Positions 34,641 through 46,329 of a stretch of 64,000 nucleotides of DNA are shown piece by piece. The DNA lies in contig JAMPIV010004930.1 in assembly GCA_024509875.1 (NCBI GenBank), positions 62,001-126,000 of the forward strand. The letters are read 5' to 3'. The DNA comes from Oreohelix idahoensis. Taxonomy: Eukaryota > Mollusca > Gastropoda > Stylommatophora > Oreohelicidae. The notes under the pieces are model-generated. The model searched no databases and was not told the origin of the DNA. It was given only the letters and a program-made list of their open reading frames with translations. A program made the position numbers and the translations under genes. The number at the start of each line of letters is the position of its first letter. Position 1 is the first letter of the stretch.

Positions 34641-35560
34641 TATATGCTGCATGCATGTTTAAAACCATTGAACGTTAGGTGCATGTCAAAAGAGATTCAT
34701 TTCTCAACATTTGTATATATAACACTTTATGTTATCATTATAAATAAATTATTTAATGCAAAATCAGTAACGGTAGTCAAGCTGTAAATATAGGCTTAAA
34801 ATATTTGTGCTCTGTGTCTAAATATACCAAAAAATTTCAAATTGTGATAAAAACTTTATTTGTGCTCAGAAACAACTGCAGCTTTCCTACATTATGTGAA
34901 AATGGATGTACTTTAAAATGAAAGTAGTTTTAGGGGTTGAAGTTTACCAGCATTGATTACACATATTGATAAGTGGAATTTGTTTTTCAATTTTTTATAT
35001 TTTAAATTTGTCTGCATTCATTACTGCATATGTTGCATGCAAGTTTGAAACCACTGAACAGGTCAGTTAGGTGTATATCAGAGAGCATTAATTTCTGTAC
35101 ATTTGTATATATAACACTTTATGTTATCATTATAAATAAATTATTTAATGCAAAATCAGTAACGGTAGTCAAGCTGTAAATATAGGCTTAAAATATTTGT
35201 GCTCTGTGTCTAAATATACCAAAAAATTTCAAATTGTGATAAAAACTTTATTTGTGCTCAGAAACAAATGCAACGTTCCTACGTTATGTGAAAATGGATG
35301 TACTTTAAAATGAAAGTAGTTTTAGGGGTTGAAGTTTACACCAGAATTAATTACACATATTGATAAGTGCAATTTTTTTTCAAATTTTTTTCAATTTTAA
35401 TATTTTTCTGCACTCATTACTGTATATGTTGCATGCATGTTTAACACCACTTAACAATTAAGTTAAGTGCATGTCATAGATGTTTCATTTCTCCACATTT
35501 TGATGTATAACACTTTATGTTATCTTTATAAATAAGTTATTTAAAGCAGAATCAGTAAAG
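34640..35560. repeat. About 385-bp tandem repeat, two and a half copies
   Basis: The block 'acactttatgttatcatt' followed by 'ataaataaattatttaatg' and 'cagtaacggtagtcaagctg' occurs at 34726-34790 and 35114-35180. A diverged third start lies at 35510-35560. Downstream blocks ('aaaatggatgtactttaa') recur with the same spacing. It is non-coding. Confidence 0.9.
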
Positions 35561-35814
35561 ACAGTCATGTCTAAAAATGTACTCTCTGAAATCAACTTGT
35601 AAAAATGCAGTTTTTGAGCATGTATACTAAGAGTTAAAATATGTTTCCCATTTTATTAACTAATAATCATTTGTCAATTTGTCTTACCAACATGCTGAAA
35701 TAGTACACTGAAAATATGTATCCTTCTGCCCCATTTGACTTCCAGAGGTCTTTGGGAAGACAATATGATAATAAAAAATATTTTAAAAAATATTTTAAAC
35801 ACAGGCACTAAAAA

Positions 35815-36037
35815 GCCACAAATAATTTTTCAAGGAATTTATAGCTTGCAGTCAAAGAATGTGACACCAATTGACAAAAAGCGTGTGGCACTTAAACGCT
35901 TATCATATAATTTTATCCATAAGTGTGTAATGAAGTATAAAGCAGAAGTTAATTTCATGTAGAATCAGCGCCCCAGGCTTTTTGTCAATGTGATGTTACA
36001 TTTTTTGACTGCAGGCTATAAACTACTTGACAAATTA
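35815..36037. repeat. Imperfect inverted repeat, about 50-70-bp arms
   Basis: The left arm ('tttatagcttgcagtcaaag ... ttgacaaaaagc', about 35838-35882) is the approximate reverse complement of the right arm ('ggctttttgtcaatgtgatg ... gactgcaggctataaacta', about 35976-36025). It is MITE-like and directly abuts the transposon at 36038. The open frame at 35735-35962 shows no known domain. Confidence 0.65.
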
Positions 36038-38211
36038 CACTGGCTAACAAAAAAAATTTTTTTTTTCTCTAACATTTCTAGGTTTTTCTGGTCAATTTTA
36101 ATGCGCTGTTTTTAAATCTGCAAACCGTTTTTCTCTATCAGGTCGGGATCTCTAGAAATACGCAATTGAAGTTTTTTAACAACGCATACAGTATTACAAC
36201 ATCATTCGTACAAGAAGTATAACAGTTATGTAGGCTTGAATTTCTTTGCAGTCGACTTTCGTCGGTGAATGGCATGTGGTACATCGCGATGAAGCATCCA
36301 ACAATAATCGGCAAGCATGGTCACACTCCACCGTCCTTGATAACGTGACTCCATTACGGCGATATCTTGATGGAATCGTTCTCCATGTTCATCGCTGACT
36401 TCGCCAAGGTTGTCAGGGAAAAAGTCAAGATGCGAATCGAGCAAATGGATTTTGAGGGACATGTTAAAGCCCATAATTATGTATGCATCTATGCACTGCT
36501 TAACAATATGCACATAGTCGACAGATTTGTGATTTCCCAGAAGCTTACACGATCAATTTGAATGCCATCCATGCGTGAAGTTCACTACGATGTAACAAGT
36601 TCTCGAATTCTTTGTCTGCAATAACTTTCCTAATCTGAGGTCCTACAAAGATACATTCCTTTAATTTGCATCGCTAACTTGCGGAAACTTTTCTCGAAGA
36701 TAAGTGAAAGCTTTGCTCGTTTTATCTAACGCTTTTACGAAATTCTTCATGAGCCCCAACTTTATATGTAACGGTGGTAAAATGATGGTGTCTTTGTTAA
36801 CTAATGGCTCGTGTATTACATTTTTATGCCCGAGCTGCATACAATCCCTGATAGGCCACACCTTTCTTGCATAATGTTCCTGTCTGTTGCGGCTGTCCCA
36901 TTCACATGGGAAGCAACAAAATTTAGTATACCCAGTCTGCATGCCCGTGAGAATTGTAATGACCTTTAGGTCTCCACAAATCCGCCATTGGTAGTCATTG
37001 TACTTTATTTTTGCCAAAAGTATAGCCATATTGTCATAAGTTTCTTTCATATGAACAGAGTAGGTGACTGGAATTGATGAAAATAAATTTCCGTTACGCA
37101 ATAACACGGCTTTTAGACTAGTCTTGGAAGAGTCGATGAAAAGTCGCCATTCGTTGACTATGTGCTCATGACCGAGGTGCACCATTAGACCGTTTACATC
37201 TTTGCAATAGCAAATGTCATCATCCATCTCAAAGTATTGAAAAAGTTCTTTGTGTCTATGACGAAATTTAGATATCGGAGTATTGGGCGCTAAAAGATTC
37301 CATTCTTTGAGTCGCGAACCGAGTAATTCCGCTTGTCCTTTGGTAAGAGCGAGATCACGTATTAGATCTGAAAGTTCTGAATGGTTAATTAAGTGAACAC
37401 CATCATTCACCGGTATATAATCCGAGTCAGAATTAGTTTCTAAAGCAGGTAAACTATCACTTTCTGATTGTTCATTCACATCCAACGGATATTGTTCTGG
37501 TGGAACTGGGATCGGACACGTGATTGGATCATGAGGCACTGGTTTCGAAACCGATTCAATATTTGGATAAACCACAGACTTTCTAGTTTTAAAAGTGAAA
37601 CCATGGATATTTGTCAAGCAGAAGAAACAATCAGTAGCGTGATTTGTCGGTTCACGCCATATTACTGGCACTCCAAAAGGCATCGACTTATGCTTCGGCG
37701 ATTTTCGTAACCAACCTGCCAATGTATTTGCACAAGTCGAACAAACTGCATTTGGCTTCCAAGATTTATTTGCATCATCAACTTTCGAATCGAAATAAAG
37801 TTCATATGCTTTCTTTAGTAATGGTGTAAAGTTTTTCTGGTGAACACGATCGGTAAAATATCCGCACACGTAACAGAACAGATCAGCCGAATTTCTACAA
37901 CTTCTAGAAGCCATTTTTCGCTCAAAATTATTTTAAAATACAGTAACTACTTGAAAAATAGCGTAACATATGTCATACATCTTTTAGCAGTATAAAAAGT
38001 AGAATTATTTTGCATTTTATTAATTTTTAATAAGATATATAGTAAAAATGAAACGGAGCAAATAACGGTTTCCCAAAAATATATTTATTCACAAATATCT
38101 TAAGAACCCGATGTGATAGAGATAAACGGATTTCAAATTTGAAATCAGCGCAAGAAACTGACCTAAGAACACTTATTCTTATATAAGAAAAAAAAATGTT
38201 GTTTGTCAGTG
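36038..38211 (-). mobile_element. DNA transposon of unassigned family with long inverted ends
   Basis: The 2174-bp element has ends CACTGGCTAACAA (36038) and CACTGACAAACAA (reverse complement of 38199-38211). They extend as imperfect inverted repeats for about 150 bp, sharing 'tctctatca' plus 'tcggg' blocks and a T-run. The triplet TTA flanks both sides (36035-36037 and 38212-38214), a likely 3-bp target duplication. CAC-type ends with short duplications recall the CMC (CACTA/Mirage/Chapaev) group, but the protein does not show a family signature I know. One gene fills the interior. Confidence 0.75.
36226..37914 (-). pseudogene. Putative transposase: cysteine-rich protein of unknown family
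   Basis: I do not recognise a named domain. It starts MASRSCRNSADLFCYVCGYF. CxxC pairs lie at residues 14/17, 58/61 and 96/99, suggesting zinc binding. An acidic, proline-rich linker (about 120-170) comes next, then a conserved-looking core: FIDSSKTSLKAVLL (Asp261), WRICGDLKVITILTG (Asp315), KFCCFPCEWDSR and LPPLHIKLGLMKNF. The first frame ends at codon 418 (36661). A one-base loss there shifts the continuation VGPQIRKVIADKEFENLLH, and a second shift near 36545 leads to SDEHGERFHQDIAVMESRYQ and the C-terminus at 36226. Proteins of this look occur as many uncharacterised copies in invertebrates (from memory). Asp, Asp and Glu in these blocks are candidate catalytic residues; this is inference. 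Confidence 0.7.
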
Positions 38212-38228
38212 TTATTTGTGGCTGTTTA

Positions 38229-39600
38229 GTGCATTAAAAGCCTATGTTTAAAATATTTTTTCTTTATATTTTTAATTTCTTCTTTTTAGTGTAATTTAAA
38301 AAAAAAAAATTTAAGTCAAATGTAATCGATCCGCTAATGACATTATCAATTTGCGATAAACGAGTCTAGGGCACAGGAGGCGGATTTCATGATTCAGTAT
38401 ATCACACGGAAAGTTAGGAGCCGCGGTAGCATAGTGGTTAGTGCACTGGCTTACTAGCGCAGTGGTTTATGGTTCGATCCCCAGATGAGGTGGGATATTT
38501 TTAGGCCACAAACGGCTCCTGGGTCGACTCAGCCCCAAATAGGTACCAGAGCAACTCTGGGAAGGTTAAGGCGGCCGGCGTGATGCCGACTACATCACCC
38601 CTAGTGTGCCGACGGTCAAGATAATATGGGCCTAACACCATATTCCCAATATGCCTCAATGGGCGTGTAACGGGTTCCTTTACCTTTACCTTACACGGAA
38701 AGTTAATATTTTTTTTTTTTTTAAATTTTGATAAGAGTTGTAAATTACATTTTTTTAAAAATGTAGTTGTCAGTTGTTTGTATGTCTGTGCACGCGCGTG
38801 CAAAAGTGTGTGTGTGTGTGTGGAAGAGGGGGGGGGTGGGGAGGGAGAAGTTTAAATATTTCTCTCGTTGGAAAGAGTACACCTAGATTATTTGCAGTTA
38901 TCGCCCATTTCACTGATGATACAATACAAACAAACAAAAATTAATATTCATTTTAATTTTATTCCTTTCATTATATTTACGACTGATTATTGTATTGTCG
39001 TGGGGAATACACACCTATGCCAAGTTTCAGAGCTATTGTTATTGCATTAAAAGCCTGTGTTTAAAATATTTTAATTTAATGTTTATTTTCTTCTTTTTAG
39101 TGTTATTTTTTGTTATTTTTAAATTTAAGTGAAATGTAATCGATCCGCTAATGACATTATCAGTTTGCGATAAAAGAGTCTGGAGCACTGGAGGCGGATT
39201 TCATTATTCAGTATATTCTACGGAAAGTAATTTTTTTTTTTAAATTTTGATAAGAGTTGTAAATTACATTTTTTAAAATAATGTAGTTGTCAGTTGTGTG
39301 CATGTCTGTGCACGCGCTTGCGATAGTGTGTGTGTGTGGGGGGGGGGGGGAAGAGAGAGAGAGAAGTTTCAATATTTCTCTCAAGAGAGACAACCTTGTT
39401 GGAAAGAATACACCTAGATTATTTGCAGTTATCACCCATTTCACTGATGATACAAAATTAACAACAACAAAAAATTAATTTTAATTTTATTCCTTTTATT
39501 ATTTTTACGACTGATTATTGTATTGTCATGGGGAATACACAACTATGCAAAGTTTCAGAGCTATTGCTCATCTGGAAGTGATTGACAAATCGATTGCAAG
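38229..39600. repeat. Tandem duplication, two copies, one with a SINE
   Basis: The segments beginning 'gcattaaaagcctatgtt' (38231) and 'gcattaaaagcctgtgtt' (39045) run in parallel. They share 'aatgtaatcgatccgctaat', 'ggaggcggatttcat', 'gtctgtgcacgcgc', a GT/G-run and 'gggaatacac' to about 39010 and 39540. The first copy contains SINE-B and the second lacks it. No gene is seen. Confidence 0.9.
38417..38692 (+). mobile_element. SINE-B, full-length tRNA-derived copy
   Basis: The head 'ggagccgcggtagcatagtg' has an A box (TAGCATAGTGG), and 'ggttcgatcc' is an excellent B box. These are internal RNA polymerase III promoters. The body carries 'gccgacggtcaagataat' and the element ends in CTTTACCTTTACC repeats. 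A perfect 13-bp duplication ACACGGAAAGTTA lies at 38404-38416 and 38693-38705. The second copy of the host repeat near 39220 shows the empty site. Confidence 0.95.
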
Positions 39601-39937
39601 ATTTGAAGGTGACAAGTGAGTGACATACGTTGCAAGTTAAAGAAAAGCCTGTAAAAATGACCCCAACCGTAACCATTCTTGTCTTCGGTGGTGCCTAAAT
39701 CAGGGCTACACAAGAAGATGGCCCCCCTCTTCGTCTTTATCTTTTCTTTTTAATATAACTTTAGAAATGAATATTTACCACACAAATGATCAGACTTGAT
39801 ATAACACAGATATTATGTAGACATAAGTCATCTGTCATTCACATACTCAGACTTGTTATAAAACAGATATTATTAAGTCACCAGTCATATTCTCAAACTT
39901 GGTATAATACAATTATCATGCAGAAATAAGTCACCAG
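39600..39937. repeat. Low-copy tandem repeat, left part
   Basis: From 39790 three diverged units of about 55-60 bp carry 'ataagtcaccagtca', 'ctcagacttg' and 'taatacagatattat'-like blocks. The series resumes at 45156, after an insertion. Positions 39600-39790 show nothing recognised. Confidence 0.7.
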
Positions 39938-42906
39938 TGTGAGGAGTTACTGTTAATTTTATTTTCAACTCGCCCCAGTCTTCTTCTCCATGTAATTATT
40001 TGCGTTCTTTTATTATTAATAGGCATTCGAGTTCATAGTTATTAGTCTGGGTTAATTTCGGACGTTTGGAAAAAATCCGATTACCCGAACCTACCCTGTT
40101 TAATTGTAGGGATGGGGAGAAGCACGACCCAGGTTCAGCGCAGTAACCAGTAAAGTTATTCAGCAAAATAATATTTGCTATTTCTGTTTGGTAAACGATG
40201 AGTCATAAGTTAGTTTACGATATCATTGGCTGAGGTCAGATTTAATTTATGTGCAGCCATCAAAATAGGTCATAAGCGGTTCCCGATAGCTAGTATCAGA
40301 CGCGATGACTCACCGCGCCTGTTATTGCATCAGAATATTAATACTATATATTTAGCATCAAAATCTTTTAGCGCTCTCTGGTCCCAAGAAATTCAGCCGT
40401 GACACAAGTGCCATCATATAGTCTGCTCAGTCCGAGATATTCTATATTTATTGGGTATGTCTATAATTTAATTAGCGTTGTAGAAAGTTCGTTTTATATA
40501 AGAGCTTAGCACGTTAGAGTAAGATTTCTCCTGGGATTTAATTTAATTTTTATTAGTCAGGAGTGCCATCAATTGCTATCTTATGCAGAAACTAGAACCA
40601 GGGTAGTGTAAGTTGTGCCTATAATTTTTCTATGAATAAGTAGCAGTATCTATGATTTGTGTAGCGGCTTTTGAGATAGTTAAACTGTGTCAGTACTAAG
40701 CCCAATAATGTAATTATCAGGTCCGTGTAACCTCAATGTGATTATTGATAATTTGTAGTGTATATACGCGGGTATGGTTGTGTATTATTTTGTTGTGTTA
40801 ATTGGTCTTGTAGTCAGGAGACGGGTGAAGTGGATTTTATATTTCATAGATGGTGTAGTGATAGTGTGTGTAAAAAATTGTATTAACTTATAACCTTCCC
40901 GGGTCAGTCGTTAATAAGAAGTTAAGGGTGGGAAATTATCCTGTACCGGGGAATTTTTCGCTTCAACGAAGTTAATATTATGACGCCAAAGGGGCGAGAC
41001 ACGCACACAAAAGATTCAGGTCAGACCGTGGCTGGGGTTCACATAACAGACAGATAGTTAAGTGGGTGCGGGAGAGAGATAGGAGTGACTGTAAATTAGT
41101 TTGACCCTTGGGCAGAAATATTTGTTTATTTCTTGTGTGTAGGGGAGAGTTTTTAACTTAGGGAACCCCAGGGTGTAGATGAAGTTGGGGGGGGGGGGGT
41201 AATGTGTTAGTGTCTTAGGAATTTTGACTTGTTGTATAGATGTGGTAATTTTTTTGGTTTCTACAGCAGTCACAGCTTGTTGGTGGTGTGTAACGGGTTG
41301 CGGTTCCTTCAATTTGTTGCTGTTGGTTGACTATTAATCACTCTCTTGACTTGTTTAATGTTGTTTATATAATTCAGTTAGCTCTGACCATAAATAAGTC
41401 CCTTCGACGTTCTGATTTGCATATTTACAATAATTGATCTTTCTTGTGAGAGAGTTATCGTGCTAAGAAAATATAAACATTAAACAGCTGTGGAACCAAA
41501 CCCGTAACGTAAGGAAGATATCAAGCCTTCAGTTAGAGTCCACATGTATTGACGTTTTCACATAGATAAATTCCAACATTCACAAACTTCATATACAGTT
41601 CAGCATAATGATAATTCCAAGCAATACAAGTAATTATATCCGTCCGTGTCAATATAATGTGTCAGATGAACGTCATGGCTATGTACATGCGCTGCTGTAG
41701 TCAGACAGCCAGAAATGAGCGCATGAGTTCTTGACAGCTACAAAATTGAATCATAATTCGATTCTCCTTCCCTCATTTATTTTACAAAATAAATCTCATA
41801 CTTTATCTTAATATCTGAACTGACCCTGAGTTCTATATTGAATTCATACATAGGTTATATACTAAACCTCTCCTTGGAAGGAGTCCAAGACACGACTTCT
41901 CTGCTTGACGGACAGCATAAAAAGGGGTAATGTAACCAAGTCACCAAGCGTGACCTTCCCAACGCGAATACATCATAATCTTAGCATATATTTCGCGTTC
42001 AGTAGTCCGTAAAATATCGACATATTCTATTAATGTTATTGACCCCAACAATTGCGCACGGCTAACCCCAGCAGACGCCGTCATTAAAAATAACACCGTA
42101 ACATGGTGGAGGTTAGTGATAGCCAAAAGTCCTACCAGGGACGGTGCCTTCTAACGAGAGGGAGGCACGAGATATAGCCGAAAGTGAAGAAAATTTGGAA
42201 AAGTGCCTGTACCAGCGCCCAGTTCGTCTGAAACACTGAAAGAAAGAAGTTCTCTTGCAGTGAGGGTCTTGCCTCAGCAGGAACGGGTTTTTTTAATCGG
42301 GAGCTCTTAGCTCGTTAAAGCACACCAAATAGGCGTGTTGCCTTGTGCTTAAAATACTGCCACAATAAAGCAGTAAGGCCACAACGCGAAGCGGGTTACC
42401 TCGGCACGTGAAACCAATTACCGCCTTCGGCAACAACGTATCGCTGAGGTGATCCAGACCCTCTTTATCAGTATTCAGGAAAGGAGAGAGGGAAATCATA
42501 CCTTTCCACACGCTAATGAGAGGAGGTGTGACGGAGAAGCAACTCATCTGAGCCTCAGACGAGGACAGTATCGTCAGAGAGGCACTGAACCGTGACAGAG
42601 GCGAAAGGAAGGAGTTCAGAGAGGAACCGTAGAGTCAGATAAAAATACTTAGAGGACAGCCTCTGAGATAGTGCTGGAAAGGCAATTAGTGTAGCAGTGC
42701 TTGTAGAGTATTATTAAATTGTGTAGGACAGCCTAGAGCGCTGTTATGACAGTGTAGACATTTAGTGTATACCTCGTCAGTGAGACAGTGTGTTAGTTAG
42801 TGAATATAGTGTAGTCAGGAGAGGTGGCTCTTACTTAGAGACCCCCACCAAGTTTAACTCTTTAATCCTTAGTGGTTTCATCCAGGTGTGAAAGAGAGGG
42901 TGAAAT

Positions 42907-42910
<4 letters not shown>

Positions 42911-42981
<71 letters not shown>
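42911..42981. repeat. (TA)n microsatellite
   Basis: Pure TA repeat immediately left of the nested element. Confidence 0.97.
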
Positions 42982-42986
<5 letters not shown>

Positions 42987-43311
42987 ACAGGGGCGCTAGG
43001 GGTACCTCACACCCAAGACCCGTGCACTAAGAAAATTTATAAAGGATCGTTTGACAGGGGTTGCAATTATTGGTTGCTTGGAACCCTCTCAGCAGCAGAC
43101 TTAACAATTCAAGCAACCCAAAGCCTTATGCAGATCAACATTTAATTCTACCGAACACCAAACAAACAATCCAACAAACACCCAGTCAGTGTTCATAGAC
43201 TGTCTGAAAAATAATAAATAAAACAACGTCTAAGTGAACATCAATAGCATGGATAATAACACTTACCATACAGAAAACATGCGCCCACCTGACATCATCA
43301 ACTATCTCACA

Positions 43312-43480
43312 CACTCATGCGTGTCGTCCAATGCGACTAGTATGGTGTTGTGCATGAGGCTGGCAATCGCACCGGGTAACATAGGTTGCTACCGAAACCA
43401 CTACTGCAAGAGCATCTGAATGCTTCATGCTGAGGCAAACCACACCGGTGGCCCCATGCTCCCTCAGGAGCGGAGAAGAG
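43312..43480 (+). repeat. SINE-A copy
   Basis: It carries the SINE-A blocks 'catgcgtgtcgtccaatg', 'gactagtatggtgttgtgca', 'ctggcaatcgcacc', 'gaaaccactactgcaagagc', 'gaatgcttcatgctgaggc' and 'ccatgctccctcaggagc'. Confidence 0.85.
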
Positions 43481-43635
43481 AAATATACATCTGGTACGCC
43501 CACGTGCTCTCACAAACCATTGTTCACACAACAATAATAATCAACTGGGCATAAAATAATATTCTTCAATACATGTACAACAAATAATCTCAATAATGAG
43601 AATTAACCACCACCTCACAACTGGTCTATCTCAAT

Positions 43636-43815
43636 ATTCGTTACTGCATTCTGAAGCATGTCGTATGTGACGACTCGTGCGGCTGGGAATCTCATCGCAT
43701 GAAACACATTATTACAGGAACAAATCACTGCCATAGCATATAAATGCTTCATGTCGGCTTGTGATAGACACCAGTCACATTGGTGTTCCCATGCTCCGCC
43801 GGGAGCAACCAGAGA
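43636..43815 (+). repeat. SINE-A copy
   Basis: The blocks 'gcattctgaagcatgtcg', 'ctgggaatctcatcgcatg' and 'ttcccatgctccgccgggag' match SINE-A. It ends before 43820. Confidence 0.8.
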
Positions 43816-44645
43816 AACACATGTCTCAACAAAGGAGTGGCCTCGCGCTCTCCAGAAATCTAAATACACATTCTCACCTCACAGTAACCCATTAAATATA
43901 CAGTAGGATTATCAATAAACGTGAAATACACTAAATTACTCTTACATAAAGAATACAATATAATTATTCTCGACTTAAGCCAAACTGGGACTAAATACAC
44001 AACGTGTCGCTCGGCATAACATATTATAGGTTTACCACGCGGAGCGTGTTTAATCAGACTGGCTATCGCCGCCTTTTATCACCACGAGGCTACTATCTTG
44101 CGATCGTTAATCTTATCTAAATTTCCAGTGGAATAGCCTTTCTGAAGAATGAAATAATCGCTCTTAAACTCTCACATCTATCTACCTATCTGTCCCATTA
44201 AACATTAAAATAGCCACATCGATATAATTTCAGAATCCTAGAAAACTAATGCTAATTTAAATTAACTCACGTGCTCAAGGCATTTACAGCTTGGCTCTTG
44301 TGTGTCTTCTTAGTCTGTTCTCACTGGGCGGCTCTCTCAAACATAGACCGGTTTCGCCGCTTGCTATCCCTTTTTATAAGCCCTGGCCTAACCACTCAAT
44401 TTACTGCGCGCTACGCGGATTAATCTGCGCCACACAGATAACACACGCGATTATTGCTCCAGAATGCATGAAAACACAGATTTACACAACTAGAGCAAAA
44501 ACACAACTAATATGTAGGCATATATTATGGCCTTGTAATAAATCTGCTCGAAGATAACGTGATCAAAAGGCACTAAACCACAGAGACAATATGACTGACC
44601 AGATGGGGCCAGTGCCTAGAACGACAGACCTCAAGATGGCGCTGT

Positions 44646-44647
<2 letters not shown>

Positions 44648-44739
<92 letters not shown>

Positions 44740-44751
44740 TATATATATATT
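44648..44751. repeat. (TA)n microsatellite
   Basis: TA repeat with two AATA interruptions immediately right of the nested element. Confidence 0.97.
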
Positions 44752-45155
44752 TGTCTGTCATTTAAATTGTTCTTTTTCCCCAGGTGATGCGAACTCGCAC
44801 TTTATTATTTTTTTCTGTGGTTTTGATTTGGTGTTTAATGAAGTTTAAAAATGTATACTGGATCAGTTTATCTTTAACTATACTGTATTTATACGCTTGT
44901 CTGTATAGTTGTGTCTGTGGACTTTAGTGAAACCGTATCTCCTTTCTGGTAGTCAGAGGTGGTGAGACAGTAGCTATTACATAAGTCACAAGTGGCGAGG
45001 GAGAGTCAATTTCGGTTCTCATCCTCAAAGCTATTAGTCTCATCTTTCCACTTTCACTGTCATTCTCATCTCAATCTATCTTCTCAGACTTTCTCATTTC
45101 TAGTGTCTTGTCTCTGTACTCAGACAGATTCTAAACTTAAAGCCACTTCGTGACA

Positions 45156-45445
45156 ACCAGTCAGAGATGATCTCAGACGTGGCATAATACAGATACTATG
45201 GATCAGTCACATACTCAGATTTGATTTAAAATAAAAATAAATTGCCGTTAGGTATGGTGTGGACGGGATGCTTGAACCGCTACTGCATGGCTTGAGAATC
45301 CTCCATGGAGCAAGCGGTTGCTAAATACCGTGATACCATGCAATGGTGTATCTAGGAATTTATTTGGAGGGTAGGCTTGTCGTTTTTTGGGGGGTGGGGG
45401 GCCGCGCGCCTATTCAGGATGCTCAGACTCGAAAGCCCATCCTAT
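45156..45445. other. Host tandem repeat, right part, and unassigned sequence
   Basis: To about 45240 the sequence continues the low-copy repeat of 39790-39937. The remainder is unassigned. Confidence 0.6.
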
Positions 45446-45492
<47 letters not shown>

Positions 45493-45527
45493 ACCCCCCC
45501 CCCCCCTCCCCCCCCCCCCCCCCCCCA
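45446..45527. repeat. Poly-C tract, about 80 bp
   Basis: Cytosine run broken by single A and T bases. Proline-rich open frames across it are artefacts. Confidence 0.97.
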
Positions 45528-46010
45528 CCGATCTACCATTTAATTAAAATATATTCTAAATGTTACTTCGCGTTTTGTATTTGAAGGCGATTAACATCCT
45601 GCTAACTCTTTAAGCCCACGAATTTTTATACAAGACTACAAAATGGTCATACTTTTTCCTTCTTTTAAGAATGAATACAATTTTTAGAATGTGTCTTTTT
45701 CATGTTCGATTTCAAATGCTTATAAGTATTGAGGTACGTTCATAAAAATGTGATATGGGGTAGGGCGGAGGGAGGGTTTCTTTCAACAAAGTTGAGAGAT
45801 CAATAGCAGTTTGAGGTAGTGCATTCATTCCTTCTAAATATGAGTAATAAAGCTACCTTGGTATTTAAAGTAGAAGCATGCAGGTTATTGTGAAATGTTG
45901 TGTATGAGCGCTGGTAATAAGATATGATGGTTATGTTTTAGTTGGTTCACTCTGTATGAACAACATTCAACGTTGTCTGTGTGAGCATTTTCTTATTTTT
46001 CTTCCTTCTC
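45528..46010. other. Unassigned AT-rich stretch
   Basis: No gene or repeat family is recognised. Confidence 0.5.
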
Positions 46011-46195
46011 TTGTTCGCTCCTTATGGAGTAAGGGGTCATTTCTGCAGTAGCTTTCCACGCAGGAATCCTGCACCAAAACACCCATGCAATGGTGCTTTA
46101 TGTAGCAAATTGTTTTACACTATGGGGTTGCCACATAACCTCAGCTTAGTCGACTTGTACGACTCGCCTAAGGGATCAACAGTCGTGTTCTTTCT
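46010..46195 (-). repeat. SINE-A copy, minus strand
   Basis: Antisense SINE-A blocks: 'cgctccttatggag', 'cacgcaggaatcctgcacc', 'gtttt...ggttgccacataacct' and 'acgactcgcctaaggg'. Confidence 0.8.
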
Positions 46196-46329
46196 GTCTC
46201 ATTAGAAACCATGGAAACCGCACGTGACACAGTGGTCAGCTAAATAATAATTTGTTCATCCAATGAGTTCACAGAAAAACGTGAAAAAGCTAATTCAGTC
46301 TAACTGACGTCATTACCCATCAGTTCCCT

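Larger units (their letters stand above)
42982..44647. mobile_element. Nested non-coding element between TA repeats
   Basis: The 1666-bp segment starts TGTGACAGGGGCGC and ends GGCGCTGTCACA, so its first and last 8 bp are inverted (TGTGACAG). TA repeats flank it on both sides. The ends would fit a solo LTR or a DNA element. No protein is encoded. Two SINE-A copies lie inside. TA repeats hide any target duplication. Confidence 0.5.
39938..45155. mobile_element. TG...CA-bounded insertion with 5-bp duplication, probably LTR-type and non-coding
   Basis: The insertion starts TGTGAGG and ends CGTGACA. ACCAG is duplicated on both sides (39933-39937 and 45156-45160), and the host tandem repeat is continuous across it. 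These are hallmarks of integrase-mediated insertion. I see no coding domain. A possible internal LTR/primer-site junction is 'ccgtaaca|tggtggagg' at 42100, but no second LTR copy was found. It could be a long solo LTR or a large non-coding retrotransposon derivative. Another element (42982-44647) is nested within it. Confidence 0.55.

Noticed and set aside
36226..37914. Host gene of unknown function
   Set aside because: Long inverted ends and a duplicated TTA surround it, and the frame is broken twice, which fits a transposon better than a host gene.
45343..45584. Proline-rich protein
   Set aside because: Translation of an 80-bp C-run.
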